This document shows, piece by piece, positions 45,816 through 58,629 of a stretch of 64,000 nucleotides of DNA. A program made the position numbers and the translations under genes. The notes under the pieces were generated by a model. The model did not search any database and had not been told where the DNA came from. It worked only from the letters and a program-made list of their open reading frames with translations. Positions within the stretch are counted from its first letter, which is position 1. The number at the start of each line of letters is the position of its first letter. This DNA is from Triplophysa rosa (Eukaryota > Chordata > Actinopteri > Cypriniformes > Nemacheilidae): contig NC_079914.1 of assembly GCF_024868665.1 (NCBI RefSeq), positions 7,778,310 to 7,842,309 of the forward strand, written 5' to 3'.

Positions 45816-46730
45816 ATGTGCTTTTCTTGTCTGTTAACTTGTTTTTAGGTACATGGTTGCTGCAAGGACCATCAGCCTGCAGCAACCAGACACTAAATCT
45901 GATTTCATGTTATTTTTCATAAACAATCTGCAGTTTCATTGCATATTAATACAGTTGCATTAGATATTTTTGGTCAATTACCAAGTGTCTTTTAGTTACT
46001 CATAGACATTTTAAAATGAATTTTATTAAGGATTCTGTTGCATTATTTGAAATCTGGTCACATTTCACACTGCAGCACTGAAGGCGTTATATTAAAGATG
46101 AACCACGCCAGCTGTTTCAGTTTAACTGAACACTACTTGAAACAAATGTAGTAGCCACAAAAAAGGAGTGTTTTGTACACTGTTGAACTGCTGTAAAGTG
46201 CTACCCCAAATCTTTCTTTATCCTGTTTACATATGAACTGGTTCTTGATGTGCATTTCTGTTGTAAAGTTCTGTATTCTTTTTTTTTGTATTAAGAATTT
46301 TTTTAAAGATGCATGAGCACACCTCATGAAGTCTAACATGGTATGGTATATAACTTTTATGACCATGGTACCATTTTGTTTTGTAACTTTTTTCCTTAAG
46401 TTTGTCAAGTTTGATCTGTTTTGCTGTGGCATTTAGTAAATTGTGCCGTGCTGTAATCAAATCACTGGATCATTTTACAACTGATTTTGTTTGGTTTAAG
46501 GACGGACTTAACGTTCATTATTTTTCTGGAATGCACATACTATAGAAACACAGTGCCATGTTTCTTCTGTGGTGGTTGATGGTTGAAGTGAATGCTTCTG
46601 ACTGACCAAACTTAAATGGTAGAACTCTTCATACACAGCCGCATGCTTTCGGTACAGTTGTATTATACAGTTTTCATGTGTCAAATAGGTCCAATGTGTT
46701 TTTACAGAACTGTTTGCACTGTGAACCGAA

Positions 46731-46736
46731 AATAAA
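46731..46736 (+). terminator. poly(A) signal AATAAA, probable dennd1b 3' end
   Basis: Canonical hexamer at the end of the repeat-free UTR-like stretch. Upstream alternatives are at 44688-44693 and 45810-45815. Confidence 0.55.
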
Positions 46737-46760
46737 TGATATAAATGTCTATACAACTTT

Positions 46761-47416
46761 CACAACTCATTTGGGTTGACTCATTGGGACTTAGGATGAA
46801 TTTATAACATGCATAAAAATTGAATGGTTAGCTCGTTCTGAATGCTTATTTTCAACCCAATCCATGTAAACCGGTCAGCAGTGTACACACAGACATTAAA
46901 TCACATTTATAATAAGGAGCAGGTCATTGAGTTTAACCATTTAACCCAAATCGTTTATTTATCAAACTTTTAAAACGGAAAATGGCAACGAATCCATGTT
47001 TGTGTCTGTGCTAAACCATGAATGTTGATGTTGGTTTAAATTCAATTTGCTTTACAAACACATCATAAATAAAGACATCCTAACAGACCTTCACAGTTGT
47101 GCCCCGCCCAGTGAAATAGGTCCAAATACTCAGTGGCATCTTTCAGAATGTTTTAAAAACAGCCAAAACATTTCTTAATGAACAACTGATAAAACATGAT
47201 GTTAAATACTATATAATACTACATTAAAATCATGTTTCCTATTCCAACAATTTTGAAGCACCTCTCATTTTATTTCCTCCTCCTAAATTGCCTCCTCATT
47301 TTTGGAAGTTGGTTTGGATAAAATCATCTGCTAAATTAATGTTTCAAGTTATTTTATAAACAATATTTTACAAGTCTAATGCTATTTCAATGTATTTACA
47401 CCATAATTAAACATAT
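46761..47416. other. narrow tail-to-tail interval between dennd1b and crb1
   Basis: About 650 bp separates the likely 3' ends. It contains AATAAA on the + strand at 47068-47073 and minus-strand AATAAA at 46954-46959, 47268-47273 and 47417-47422. A decayed SINE tail (GGTTTGGATAAAATCATCTGCTAAAT) lies at about 47311-47338. The two transcripts could overlap here. Confidence 0.55.
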
Positions 47417-47422
47417 TTTATT
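47417..47422 (-). terminator. poly(A) signal AATAAA for crb1 (proximal)
   Basis: Minus-strand AATAAA, 182 bases after the crb1 stop codon. Distal alternatives are at 47268-47273 and 46954-46959. Confidence 0.45.
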
Positions 47423-47604
47423 TGGGAGATTGTCCAATCATAAAATAAACGATCTACAATACTAGTATCTAATACAATAGCTGCCACATGATCAATAAAT
47501 AAATAATTCCAAGTCTCATTGAACTCACAAAACCGCTTGTAAACCAGCCACAATCCTCATGGATCAATATGATTGATTGGCTGATATTGTTCAGAGGACA
47601 TGAG

Positions 47605-47823
47605 TCAGATGAGTCTCTCCATTGGTGGAGGCTGCATGATGTTCCACATCTCCACCCGAGAACCTTCTTTCTCATGACGGCTGGGACTGTAGGTGCCACG
47701 TGTTGCCCGGTGGCTCAGCGTCATCACCAAGGCCGTGGCCACGGCGAACAGACCCAACAACAGAACCACAGACACCAGACTGATGGACAGCAGCAGGTTA
47801 GAGGTCACGCTCTCTGCATTCAG
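47605..47823 (-). CDS. crb1: crb1 last exon (transmembrane helix and cytoplasmic tail)
   Basis: Acceptor cctccag just above 47823; 72 codons and a stop at 47605-47607. The first residues (LNAESVTSN) lead into a hydrophobic helix ([20 protein letters not shown] then TALVM), followed by the 37-residue tail. The tail holds the FERM-binding part [15 protein letters not shown] and the PDZ ligand ERLI at the C-terminus. Human CRB1 has [20 protein letters not shown] and ends PPPAMERLI; CRB2 differs in the middle of the tail. Confidence 0.97.
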   Translation of the reverse strand: MNAESVTSNLLLSISLVSVVLLLGLFAVATALVMTLSHRATRGTYSPSRHEKEGSRVEMWNIMQPPPMERLI

Positions 47824-50800
47824 CTGGAGGAAACATGCATCAGATTGCAAATTTAGGATACCTTACAATATTTGAATATCATTTTTGATGGTTGACAGAC
47901 AACCATTTGCACATTCAGAAGTTAACACCAAAGGCATCGGTTCACATACACATAAAGAACATCTCATTGGCTCTGTCTACATACGTTGGCATATTGAAAT
48001 GTGTTTCATTGAGTTAAACTGTTCCCTCAAGATTCGCTGGCACAGCCAGCCACCGATCCCCTGCATGTCCCCTCCATCTGCCACCTCTGTTTATAACTGT
48101 GAAACCTGATGCTGGAATTGAGCAATCCACTAACCAAAAATGACAAGAAATGGTATTGTAGCCAATAAATAGAATATGCATCACCATATACATCACATGT
48201 CCACTTCAGTGGAAAATATTTGTTAAAGTTCACATTTTGTTCTTGCCCTGCGAGCAATAAAAAGTTGAATCCTGACTGAGGTTACAGTACGCTAATTCAG
48301 GTATTTGTGGGTGTTATATTCAGTGTTGGGTGTAGCTAGTTACGAAGTAATTAGTTACTGTAATTTAATTACTTTTCCCTTGAAAAGGTAAAGTAAGGGA
48401 TTACTCTTGTTTTTACTGTCATTTAATTACAGTTACTTCTGATGTAATTAAACTAAATACTGTGTAATATATTCAATAGTGGAAATGACATCAAAATTAT
48501 AAGTCTAACTTTAAAATGTATGCTGTAATGTATCCTCACATTTGTATACTTTGGTCGGTTAATAAGAATAATTTGTCATTATTTATTTGAATGATTTAAA
48601 TAAGCCGTTTCACGTCTATCCTTGAATCAATTCTAATCAAGGTTGATATAGGATATAGAAAGTAATTAGTAATAAGTAATTAAATACTTTTTGGAGAGAG
48701 TAATTTGTACAGTAATCTAATTACACTATTGAATATGTAATTAGTAACTAGTAATTAATTCATTTTTCAGAGTAACTTACCCAACACTGGTTATATTTAA
48801 CTAAATTCTCATCCACACAGACTTCGGAGTGAGATACTGTTTGGGTCTAAATGATTCACAGGTGTTTGTGATTACTCAGGTGTCTTTTAAGTGCTGGAAG
48901 AGTTCAGAATTAATTCTACTGTTTTGAAAACCTCTCTGCAGTGTGTTGCCCTTCAACATAAGGACTGAAACTGTGGCAATGCAATTCAACGAAGACATGA
49001 AGCTGGTTAACTGCCTGCTGTTTGGGAAGGAAAAAGAGAACAGGTGAGCTTTGATATCAATCACAGCCCCACCATAGTGAAAAATCCACTGCAGGAACCA
49101 GGGCCGACAAAACGTTTTTTGAACGGAAACGGTGGCGCGATTGAACACCCTGTTGTGATGAGGCAAGAGTTGAACTATGGCAGCTGAGAAGGCCATTCTT
49201 TGGCTGTGTGGCTCATTTCGTAAGGCTGCGTCCTCCAGAGGTCTCATTTGAAGGCTGCTACGTCATCGAGGCTGTCTCGTTTCATAAAATCAGGTAGGAC
49301 TCTCCGGAGGCACCCTTCAAATGCGACCTTCTTTGACAGGAATTCGGAGGATACATGAGCTGTATCCTTCGTTGCTAGATTTAACCCACAATTCTTTGCG
49401 TCGGCCAACATCTGTTATTTGAATAAACGGCAACAGCTGCACATTCAATGAAATATGTGGTGTTTAAATGTTAACAGTTTACAATTTGTCACGTTTTTTT
49501 AATCTTAGCAGGCATATGTAATAAATAGGTTTACAAGTTTAGTGATTTTTAAACGTTTTGAAACAGTAAGGCAAAAATGTTATATTTGTTTAACTCTTTT
49601 GGCATTGTTTAGGGTAAAAAAGTAACCAACTTTTTACCTCTTAAATCATGTAGAAATCATTTTAATTATTTTGACAGGCGTGCGAGTGTTGTCATAGCAA
49701 CGTGGTACTTCCTGTTTCCTTTTCTGCCAGTATGTCCTATGAAGGATGTCTCCTTTAATTCTAAATTGAGAATCCTCCGTATACCGCATCCTTTAGAGGA
49801 TGATACCTATGCAGGACACAAGGACGCAGCCTTACGAAACGAGACACAGCTTTTGTGTTCTTTTTGAAGAAGCCTTATGAAATCGGTATAAATGTTTAAT
49901 ACTGCAAAATACATGTCTTCTAATATCTTCAATTATACCGAGCTGCAGCGGCCACATTTGTAAACAACTTTAGTTGACTCATTGTGTGATATGTCTGGAT
50001 TATACACATGTTGCAGCTGATTGGGCGACATTCTTGACACACCCACCAAACAAGAGAAAACGTATCTCAAACCTTGTTGCACGCCGTTTCCAGGAACCGT
50101 AGCACAGCATTGCGCACCGGTTTGAGCTTGAACGTGCCCCAGGTAAAAATGTGCAATTTATCAAAAGAAATCTTAATTGTTTGGTATGTAGGTAAATAAA
50201 AAAGGGTTCATCCCAAACGACACTGTCTCTCAGGAATTCGTAAGTGTTTTACGAAGTGGAAACTTCATGTGGTTTAGTACAGTTTAGTGACGTGGGGTTA
50301 CCCTTACGTAAATTAACCGTGGTTTTACTACAGTTAAAAACGAAAAACCATATTGGCACCGGTATATCCGTTATGTAACTGAACCGAGTTGTCAGGGCAC
50401 TGACCAGTGAGTTAGCCATTTTAAGGGCTGTCTCATTCGCAAAATTCTCAATAAAATTCTTCCCTAAAAACTCCCACAACGCACCGCAAAAACCAGGGAG
50501 CATCGATGTTCCCTATGTTACCTTACCGTAAATCACGTGACAAGTTTTTAAGACGTTTAACCGAAATCGCAGGAGCCAACTCAATGAACTTCATGAAACG
50601 CGATATAACTTTTGAAAAGACAAACGCTTATTTTATGTTATGTATAAACAAAACGTTGCTAGAGAGGCAGGCAACACAACATTTAAATGTAATAATCGAC
50701 CAAATTTGTGCACTGATAGGCTATTTAACAGAATAATGAAAGTGTTTCTCATATGGATTTCAACCAGTATTTAAAAAATAAAATCAGAGAGATGTCGGTT

Positions 50801-51677
50801 TTGCCGGTTGTTGATTATTACCAGCTGTGACGTATCACAACGCGCTTCAGCAAAAAAGTGAACGAAAAAAAGTGAACGGTGTCCCAATGAGAAGGGAGCC
50901 AGGTGCCACTTAAATACTGACTGAGCCGTCGATTGAGACATGTGCCCCCATTCTCGTGAACGAAAGTCGGAAAGCTCAGATAATACAAATCCGCCCGGAT
51001 CGCGCGCGCCCCACTGATCGGAACGCGCATGACCCGTGGATTCATCATGGTGAAAGACCGCTCTCCCTCCCTCCATCTCAGCATTCATCACCGCGCGCAG
51101 TCTTTAAAACTTGCCTTATGCGGCGGTTGAAGTTAAAGTAAAACTAACCTTCATTCACAACGCACATGACGCGTCTGTATGCAAGCGATCACAATAAAAC
51201 TGTTGCGCGCGTTTAACCCTCTGGAACTCCTCGGTCAATTTTGACCGAAAAATTTTACATTTTGAAATGTTTAAAAATGTTAAAAATCACGTGAAAATTC
51301 GTTACAAAACAATTTAATACTTTTGTCATAATAGCTCTGTGAACACAAAAAAAATATGGACATGATTCGTATGTCAAACGGTCACAAAAAATAGTCACAC
51401 TTGGATCCTTCGTGGTCAAAAATGACCAACATAGGAAATGAATGGGAAATATTAAAAAATATGAAAACTCGGAGAATCTTTCGGTGGTACAAACTTCAAA
51501 TCAGCCACTGTGCAGAAAAAAGTGCCCAGCAAGCCCAGCAATCAAGCGGTGAAACTCTAAAATATCAAGAGTGCCAAATAGTCACCCACGCACAAAAAAA
51601 ACGAACTGGTGAGGCTGCAATAGAGCAAATTTTAAGAATGTTGAATAAAATCAATAAATGAAATAAAAATACAAAAG

Positions 51678-51759
<82 letters not shown>

Positions 51760-54700
51760 ATTGGATTTTAACGGCCTGGTATCTGTTTCAACCTGAAATA
51801 ATGCATTAATTGAAAAATTACATATATATATATATATTTTGACAAAATGTAAAAATTGTATTGTTTTCAATGGGGAGACAAATGCATAATAATTATAGCA
51901 TAAACATTAATTAGTACCATAAAAATTCTCTCAAAATGCAAAATAAGAAATATTTTGAACAAAAATGTATTGCATCAATTTTCCTGAAAAAAGTTACAGG
52001 AGCCAAGTGTGACCCCTAATTGACGAGGCAGTAAACTGAATGAAATGACAATTAATTGCAAAACGTTTGTATAACTTGTTTGATTTATAACTATCCATTC
52101 CTTAGTATTTGATAATTAAGATATCTAACAAAATAAGTAACAAAAAGGCTTTCCATGTGTTCCCTTTATAACAAAATTTTAACATTTGAATGTAATCATA
52201 ATGAAAAATATTGGTACTTATCAAATCAAAAATATCTTAAAGTTGGCAAAAAATTGACAAAAAGTTGAAAACAAACTCTTCTTTGAGATTGTCTAAATTT
52301 ACATTAAAATCCTAAATCATATCTAAACAACTAGGGAATTCACAAACTGCTCTAAAGAGGGCTGTACTGGAACATAGTATTTCACACTTGCCACTACACC
52401 TGCTTTTGCTTTTTTACAACCAGAAGGCTCTAATCAAAAATTTTCAAAAAATGAAATTTAATAGCCTGGTCTCTGTTTTAACCTAAAATAATGCATTAAT
52501 TGAAAGATTAAAAAAACATTTAAAAAATGTTTATTGTTTTCAGTGGGTAAAAATGGATAATAATTATTGCATAAATATTAATAATTACCATCAAATTCTC
52601 TAAAACCAACACATTCTCACTCCCGACTCGTCACATATTTACGCTAGGTCAGCGTCCTTCGGCATCACTTTTGAACGCGCCGGGTACCCCTTTGGCGTCG
52701 TTTTTCGACGTGAAGGGCACGCGAATTTTACCGTCATTATGAAAATGTATATTAGATATAATTTGCAATGATGATGTTTCGGGGTTTTCATTTAAGTTTG
52801 ATGGCCAGGATAATTGCGTGTACATGACGCTATTCAGACAGTTTCACAGTTTGAGCAAGTAATGTAACCGCTTATTTATCGTAATATAAAACACATAAAA
52901 CAAGCAGTCACAATGTCGTATCAAGGGTACCAACGCGAAACGGTCGATTTGTATGAGGAACAGATGCGAAAGCGACCGTCCGCCGTAAATCTCAAATCCA
53001 GCGAATAACGACGTTCAAAGATTGCCTCCAGAGGAAGTTACGTCACCTTCGATGCCATTGGCTCTCCCATGTCTCGTGACCGATCGCGTCATTTCGTTGC
53101 CTTTGAACGTGAAACGGTATTGGCTCCCGCGACCGACTGCATCTAGCTGTTCCGGTTTATTTTTCGAATGGGAGCCTCAGCCGAGTTCGTGTATTCACGG
53201 ACACGCACGGCATCTTCATGTAAAGTTATCGTACGGCTTTGGTGCAAAAAGGTCTTCGAAACGAGTTGTTTGTTATATTTTGTAATGCTTTTGGTCAGTT
53301 TGTGCAATAAATACCTGTGACTGTACTTTTATTCGCGTGTTGTGTTTTATATGGCAGAGAAGTGGTTAGGGTTAGGTTTAGGGTGAGGTTGGGGTTAGGT
53401 GCTACAAAATATTAAAATCATAAATAATTATGAAATGCTAAAAATTGCACGCATCTCGGTCTGGAGCATTTAGCAAACAGCAACGCAGTTCCCTGTTCGT
53501 CGAAAAACAACGCCAAAGGAGTACCCTGCGCGTTCAAAAGTGACGCCGTGGGGCGCTGACCGAGCGTAAACATGTGATGAGTCGGGAGTGAGAACGGGTT
53601 GCTAAAACTGCTAAAGAAAAAACATGTATGAACAAAAATATATTACATTAATTTTCCTGAAAAAAAACGAAGTTACACTTTTAAGGCTTTGGTCACTTTT
53701 GACTGGGAAGGAGCCAAGTGTGACCCCTAAACGAAGAGTCCCAGCTGTTTAAAATCAATCAAGCGTGCTGCATGCAGTTCAAAAACCTTATAGCACCTGT
53801 CAGTCTGACCTCTAGACATCAGTCTGTCAAGCTTTTTACTCTGACTGCATGTAGCATATAATTGCACTTATTCATTATACATATTGTCTGTTTTTAAAAT
53901 AATGCACATATGATGTAGCATAGAAGGCTCTCTGTAAATGGACTTAATCTGTTGATATACATTTAACGCATTTTCTGCCCATATTTAATACAACTATGGT
54001 GAGCATTTAGTTGTAGCTGGAGGGTAAACAAGGTAAACAGCAAACACTATAACGCATTTCTAGCAATGTTAGTGTCCATGCTCATTTCACATTCAATTAA
54101 AACTTTAATGTTTTGTCATCCACCGGTGTTTTGTGGCTCTTTTTTTTAAAGTATCGATTTAGGCACCGGTACCGTTTTAAAAGTATCGAATTGGCACAGG
54201 TATCGAAAAACCCAAACGATTTCAAACCATGTTTTTTTTTTAAGAACCATAGTAAAACGATGGTTATTGTAGGCTAGTAAAACCATGGTTTTGCCATAAG
54301 TAGTCAATACACCAAAAAACATTTTTTTTTCAGTTTAGCGTTCTTCCAACAATCGTATGTTTTTGTACGATATATCGAACGAATTCACACGCATTAGCCA
54401 GCTCCTAAAATCGTTACAAATTTTAGTGAGATCAGGTTGTCCCAAAATATAAAAAAATGTTGCTGTCTTAAAATTTTAAATACAATCAAATTAACTGTTT
54501 TTACTGTTTAACATCTTGATTTATGATACATTGCTGCACAAAAGTTGTAATTGCTTGAATTATTTCGATAAGAAAAGATGTTACCATGCCTTATTATTCT
54601 GAAAAGTAGGCTACACATAATGCCATATTATTATTATTGACACATTATGGTTTTATATAATTTATTAATGCATTATTATTCTTCGTTTATTAAAATGAAT

Positions 54701-57700
54701 AAGCTGTACTGACGTAAAATTCGCTTGGTATTTCTTTGTTTAAAGGTTTTTTTTGTTGTTGTTGCTTTGCTTTTATAATATACTAAGTATTACCTCCAAA
54801 ATAATGGTTCCTTACAAAGGGTGTTATGGCCAAGATGGAATATGCAACCATCATTTGGAATTACACTTGCAGTCAACAGTATAGGCTAAGTTATATTCCA
54901 AGAGTCCGTAAACAAAATATACCGCCAAACACTGCTTTTCACACACTTTATACTCTAGAGTATCTGGACTGATGTTCAGACCCAAAAAACATCATCCAAA
55001 CCCGAGCTGCATGCGGCGACAGGCCACAGAAAACTCCTCCAGCACTGAGCTTTGAATGAAGCCGATGCTTCATGTGCGCGCGCGATAGAGAGAGAGTGCG
55101 CGCGAGAGAGAGACAGCAGGCTTTCCAGCAGACAAACGACCCTGTCACGGAGATAAGCTTCCTCTCCCGATATATTTCCCGTATACGTTTCTCAGACCCG
55201 CGGCGACGCGCTGCTGAGTTGCATTTCACACGGAACGATGGCGGAGGCCCTTCTGCTGGCCAAGCACTATTCTGTCACTCTGAAGACACACACTTTCACC
55301 GCAGACGTGAAACAGAAACGCAGACCCACGGATTCCTCACGACACGCGGAGACACATTTGTGCTTCAGCAGTCAAACAGACGAGCCTGCAAGATGCGCTC
55401 GCTTCCCTGACGCATATCATGACGTGCCTTTGAATAAATCATCTATTTTAAGATGTTTAAGACATTGCATATAGATAAATGGTTATTCTTTGTGTTAGCA
55501 TTGGATTACATCCGGTTTGGTTTCATTTAAGTCATTGTAAGGCAAAATGTTGACTTTAGCCTATTTGTCTGCTACATGAATAAATGTAAATGCGTGTGAC
55601 AGATCGTGTGTCTTTCTGTAGATGAACACTACAATTTAGACACTACATTCACTGTGCAACAAAAGTTCAGCTATAATTTAGTATTACATCATTTCGTTTT
55701 AACCTTCCTTATTCAGCAAGTGAGCATGGCAGTCCCATCAGGAAAAGAGCCACTCACAAAGAGAGTCTCCATCCCATGAAATCATTTAAAACTCTTGTTC
55801 ATTACTGTCAAACTAGTAATTTGTGTAAAACATTTTGGGTGGAAATATTTATCTGTAAGGAACCACCAGAGATCAGAGAGTGAGACGTCCGCATGTGTTT
55901 TATCATGAGATTAGATGTTCTCACTAACATTTATCCTGTTAAACGGATTAACAAAGCGGAAAGTGTCTATCTTTAACACCAGCACCCTGCTCGCGCATTA
56001 CAACACCCTTGTCAGGTTAAAGGTGTTTGATGCAGAAATGATAGGTTTTGTGACATCATATTAAACACAATCACATCATTTGATAAACTTGTTGTTGTTC
56101 ATTTACAAGACAAATTGTTTTTATCCCAAAGTTGTATAGCATATATAAACACTTTCTAGAGAATATTTCAATACTGCGTGCAACCTAAACTTTAAAACGG
56201 AAAAGAAATATGAATTTGTTAAACTGCATTGAGGTCGAAATTAAAGCATTTTTATCATAAACGTTTCCTTAAATTTTGATAATCTTATTAGTTTTTAATT
56301 CTCTTAATTCTCCTGCACAAAAATGTTTCATATATCAGATTTATAGACAATTACAGATTATTTATATAGTATGTGTACAGTATATACACTTTCACTTACA
56401 CACATATAATATTTATTTAGCTTATCCTTTCCTGTAAGAAACGACATTGCAAGTTGCTTGTGGAAAGACATGTTTCAAACTTGCACAGCACACACTTTTC
56501 GCTTGGATCGCTGACTCAACACACCTGTCGCTGGTTTTACAGTACAGATATATCTTTGATGTGTTTGCCACCTCTAGTTCAGTGGGTCTGTCTGTCAAAC
56601 TCTGTAGCAACATTTTTTAAAACCTGCATGATGTGTGCCACTGGCTCAGTCAAAGAGGAGAGACAGCCAAAGAGGAGAGACAGCAAAACAAAAGCGACAG
56701 GACAAACAACAGATCGAGAATGGATGAGATGATTTATTTGAAAACAGTGATCTACAGATCTACAGAATGCAATAGACACAATCTGATGACAAACACAGAG
56801 ATCAAAGAGATGATCAGAAATCAGAATAATGTGTCACACGGTTAGCTGTTTAAATGTATATTGAGAAACATTGTAGTAGAGCAGTTAAAGTGTCCAAATA
56901 TGATTTTTAGAAATGTGCGGTTAAGGTGATTAATACTGGGATATTGTTGGGTGTCGACGGTTTCATCTTAACAAAATAAACAAACGTTACTGCTCATGCG
57001 CACCTTTGTGACCCCAACGTAACTTCCGGTACACATTCACAAACAATAGAGTGTCTGTAGATTATTTCTGATAACAATCAAAAGAAACCGAGAAGACCCG
57101 TTACTTGGCTAAACTTGGCTCTCCATATTTTGAATTTAGACTGCGATACCAAGCTCAACCGCTAGATGTCAATGCACCATACGGTTTGTTTAAATGCGAC
57201 CGAACAGGACCCATTCAACAAACCCATTTAAATGTTTGTTTAACATTTAACGCCACAAAATTCAACAAATCGTTAATTAAAAACATTATTATTAAAAACA
57301 AAATTATTATACAGTAAAACAATAATACAAATGAATATTAACATAACATAAATTAAATTAAATGGTTATATTATTAGACACTAGCCAAACACAAACCGGA
57401 AGTTAACTGGGGGTTAACTTACGGTTTGTTAACGCACGCGCTTCTGATGAAACTGTCTACATCAATGTTAGAAAATGGGAAGGATAATGATGGAAATCAA
57501 AAGAAACACATAGAATAGACAGAAGACAGTTGTATTTTGTTAAAAATGATATTGAACTGAAATTATTCTGTTGAAATTGCATGCTAAAGGTTCTAAATTC
57601 TTTAGTCATTAAAATCTAATTTAACTCATAATTTAAAATGAAGTTACTTTTTTGCCCAAACTCCTTGTGCTGTTAGTCATAGGAGTGTATTGTAATCATA

Positions 57701-58581
57701 ATCAAATTTACAAATACTGTTATGTTAAACTTCATAAATATACAAACTTCATAAATATACAAAGTATTCAACATCCCCTAAACATATTCTTTCATTTTCC
57801 CTTGCACTTATTTACATACTGTCAATGAGAAAACAGGGTTAACCAATAACAATGTATTTCTTGATAAATGTGCTGAATGAAACACTGTTACTGAACTCAA
57901 GGCACAGCGTGGTTTTACTTGGACCTGATACAGTTAATATCCAATATATTATCATCCTTGCATTTTATTTTAACCACACCCACTCCTTTATTCATTATAA
58001 CCCCAGTCGACCTCTGGTTCATCATCTAACCGCAGAATGAGGTAGGAGAGAAACTGAAAGAGGTTCTGCCAAAACAAAGCCGCCATGTAAAAGTAAAGGT
58101 CGCTTACGTCGATTTCGCAGGTGTCGCCGGCAAAAGTCATTTCACAGATACACTGGAACTTGTTGACCAAATTATGGCAGTAGCCGCCATTCAAGCAAGG
58201 GTTAGATATACACTCGTCGAGGTCTAATTCACACCTGACAGACAAATGCGGATGGTAATAATTCAGTATGCATATTCAAATATAAATGCTATGCATTCTA
58301 GGTATTGAATGACAAAGCAACATGATTACAATGAAATTAAAATGCATTCATGAGAAAGAGGCGGAATAATCACCAGTGACCCGAAAACCCAGGGAGGCAG
58401 TCACACATCAGGGTGGTCTCAGAACAGTTACCCCCATTGAAACACGTGTAGTTGTGCTCTTCATCACCACAGATGGACACCGGGAGCTTTGGGGGTCTGG
58501 AGGAAAAGATGAGGGACAAGAAAGAAGTAGAGCAGATGATGAAGAACCATCTTGAGAGCAATGTAAGGAGCTAATATCTGC

Positions 58582-58629
<48 letters not shown>

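Larger units (their letters stand above)
43884..46760 (+). other. dennd1b 3' UTR and 3' end region
   Basis: 2.9 kb without coding signal and almost without transposons, AT-rich with many ATTT motifs, as expected of a long vertebrate 3' UTR. Candidate poly(A) signals are AATAAA at 44688-44693, 45810-45815 (followed by a U-rich stretch) and 46731-46736. A further one at 47068-47073 would run into the crb1 3' end. Confidence 0.7.
51217..53745. mobile_element. older interspersed element, split by a second insertion
   Basis: Left part starts CTCTGGAACTCCTCGGTCAATTTTGACC; right part ends AAGGAGCCAAGTGTGACCCCTAAACGAAGAG. Internal repeats ATAATGCATTAATTGAAA and GAGCCAAGTGTGACCCCTAA occur on both sides of the 52607-53601 insertion. 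No transposase frame was found. Family uncertain. Confidence 0.55.
47824..58107 (-). other. crb1 10.3-kb intron before the last exon
   Basis: Repeat-rich intron. It holds the hAT-like element 48321-48789, a TIR element 49217-49840, an older element of about 51217-53745 split by a long-TIR insertion (52607-53601), a CT array (51680-51755), a TIR element 56953-57460, and two CpG-rich stretches (50930-51200 and 55020-55410). No crb1 exon is recognised inside it. Confidence 0.6.

Noticed and set aside
53363..53400. Telomeric repeat or fusion point
   Set aside because: Only a few imperfect TTAGGG-like units, lying inside a transposable element.
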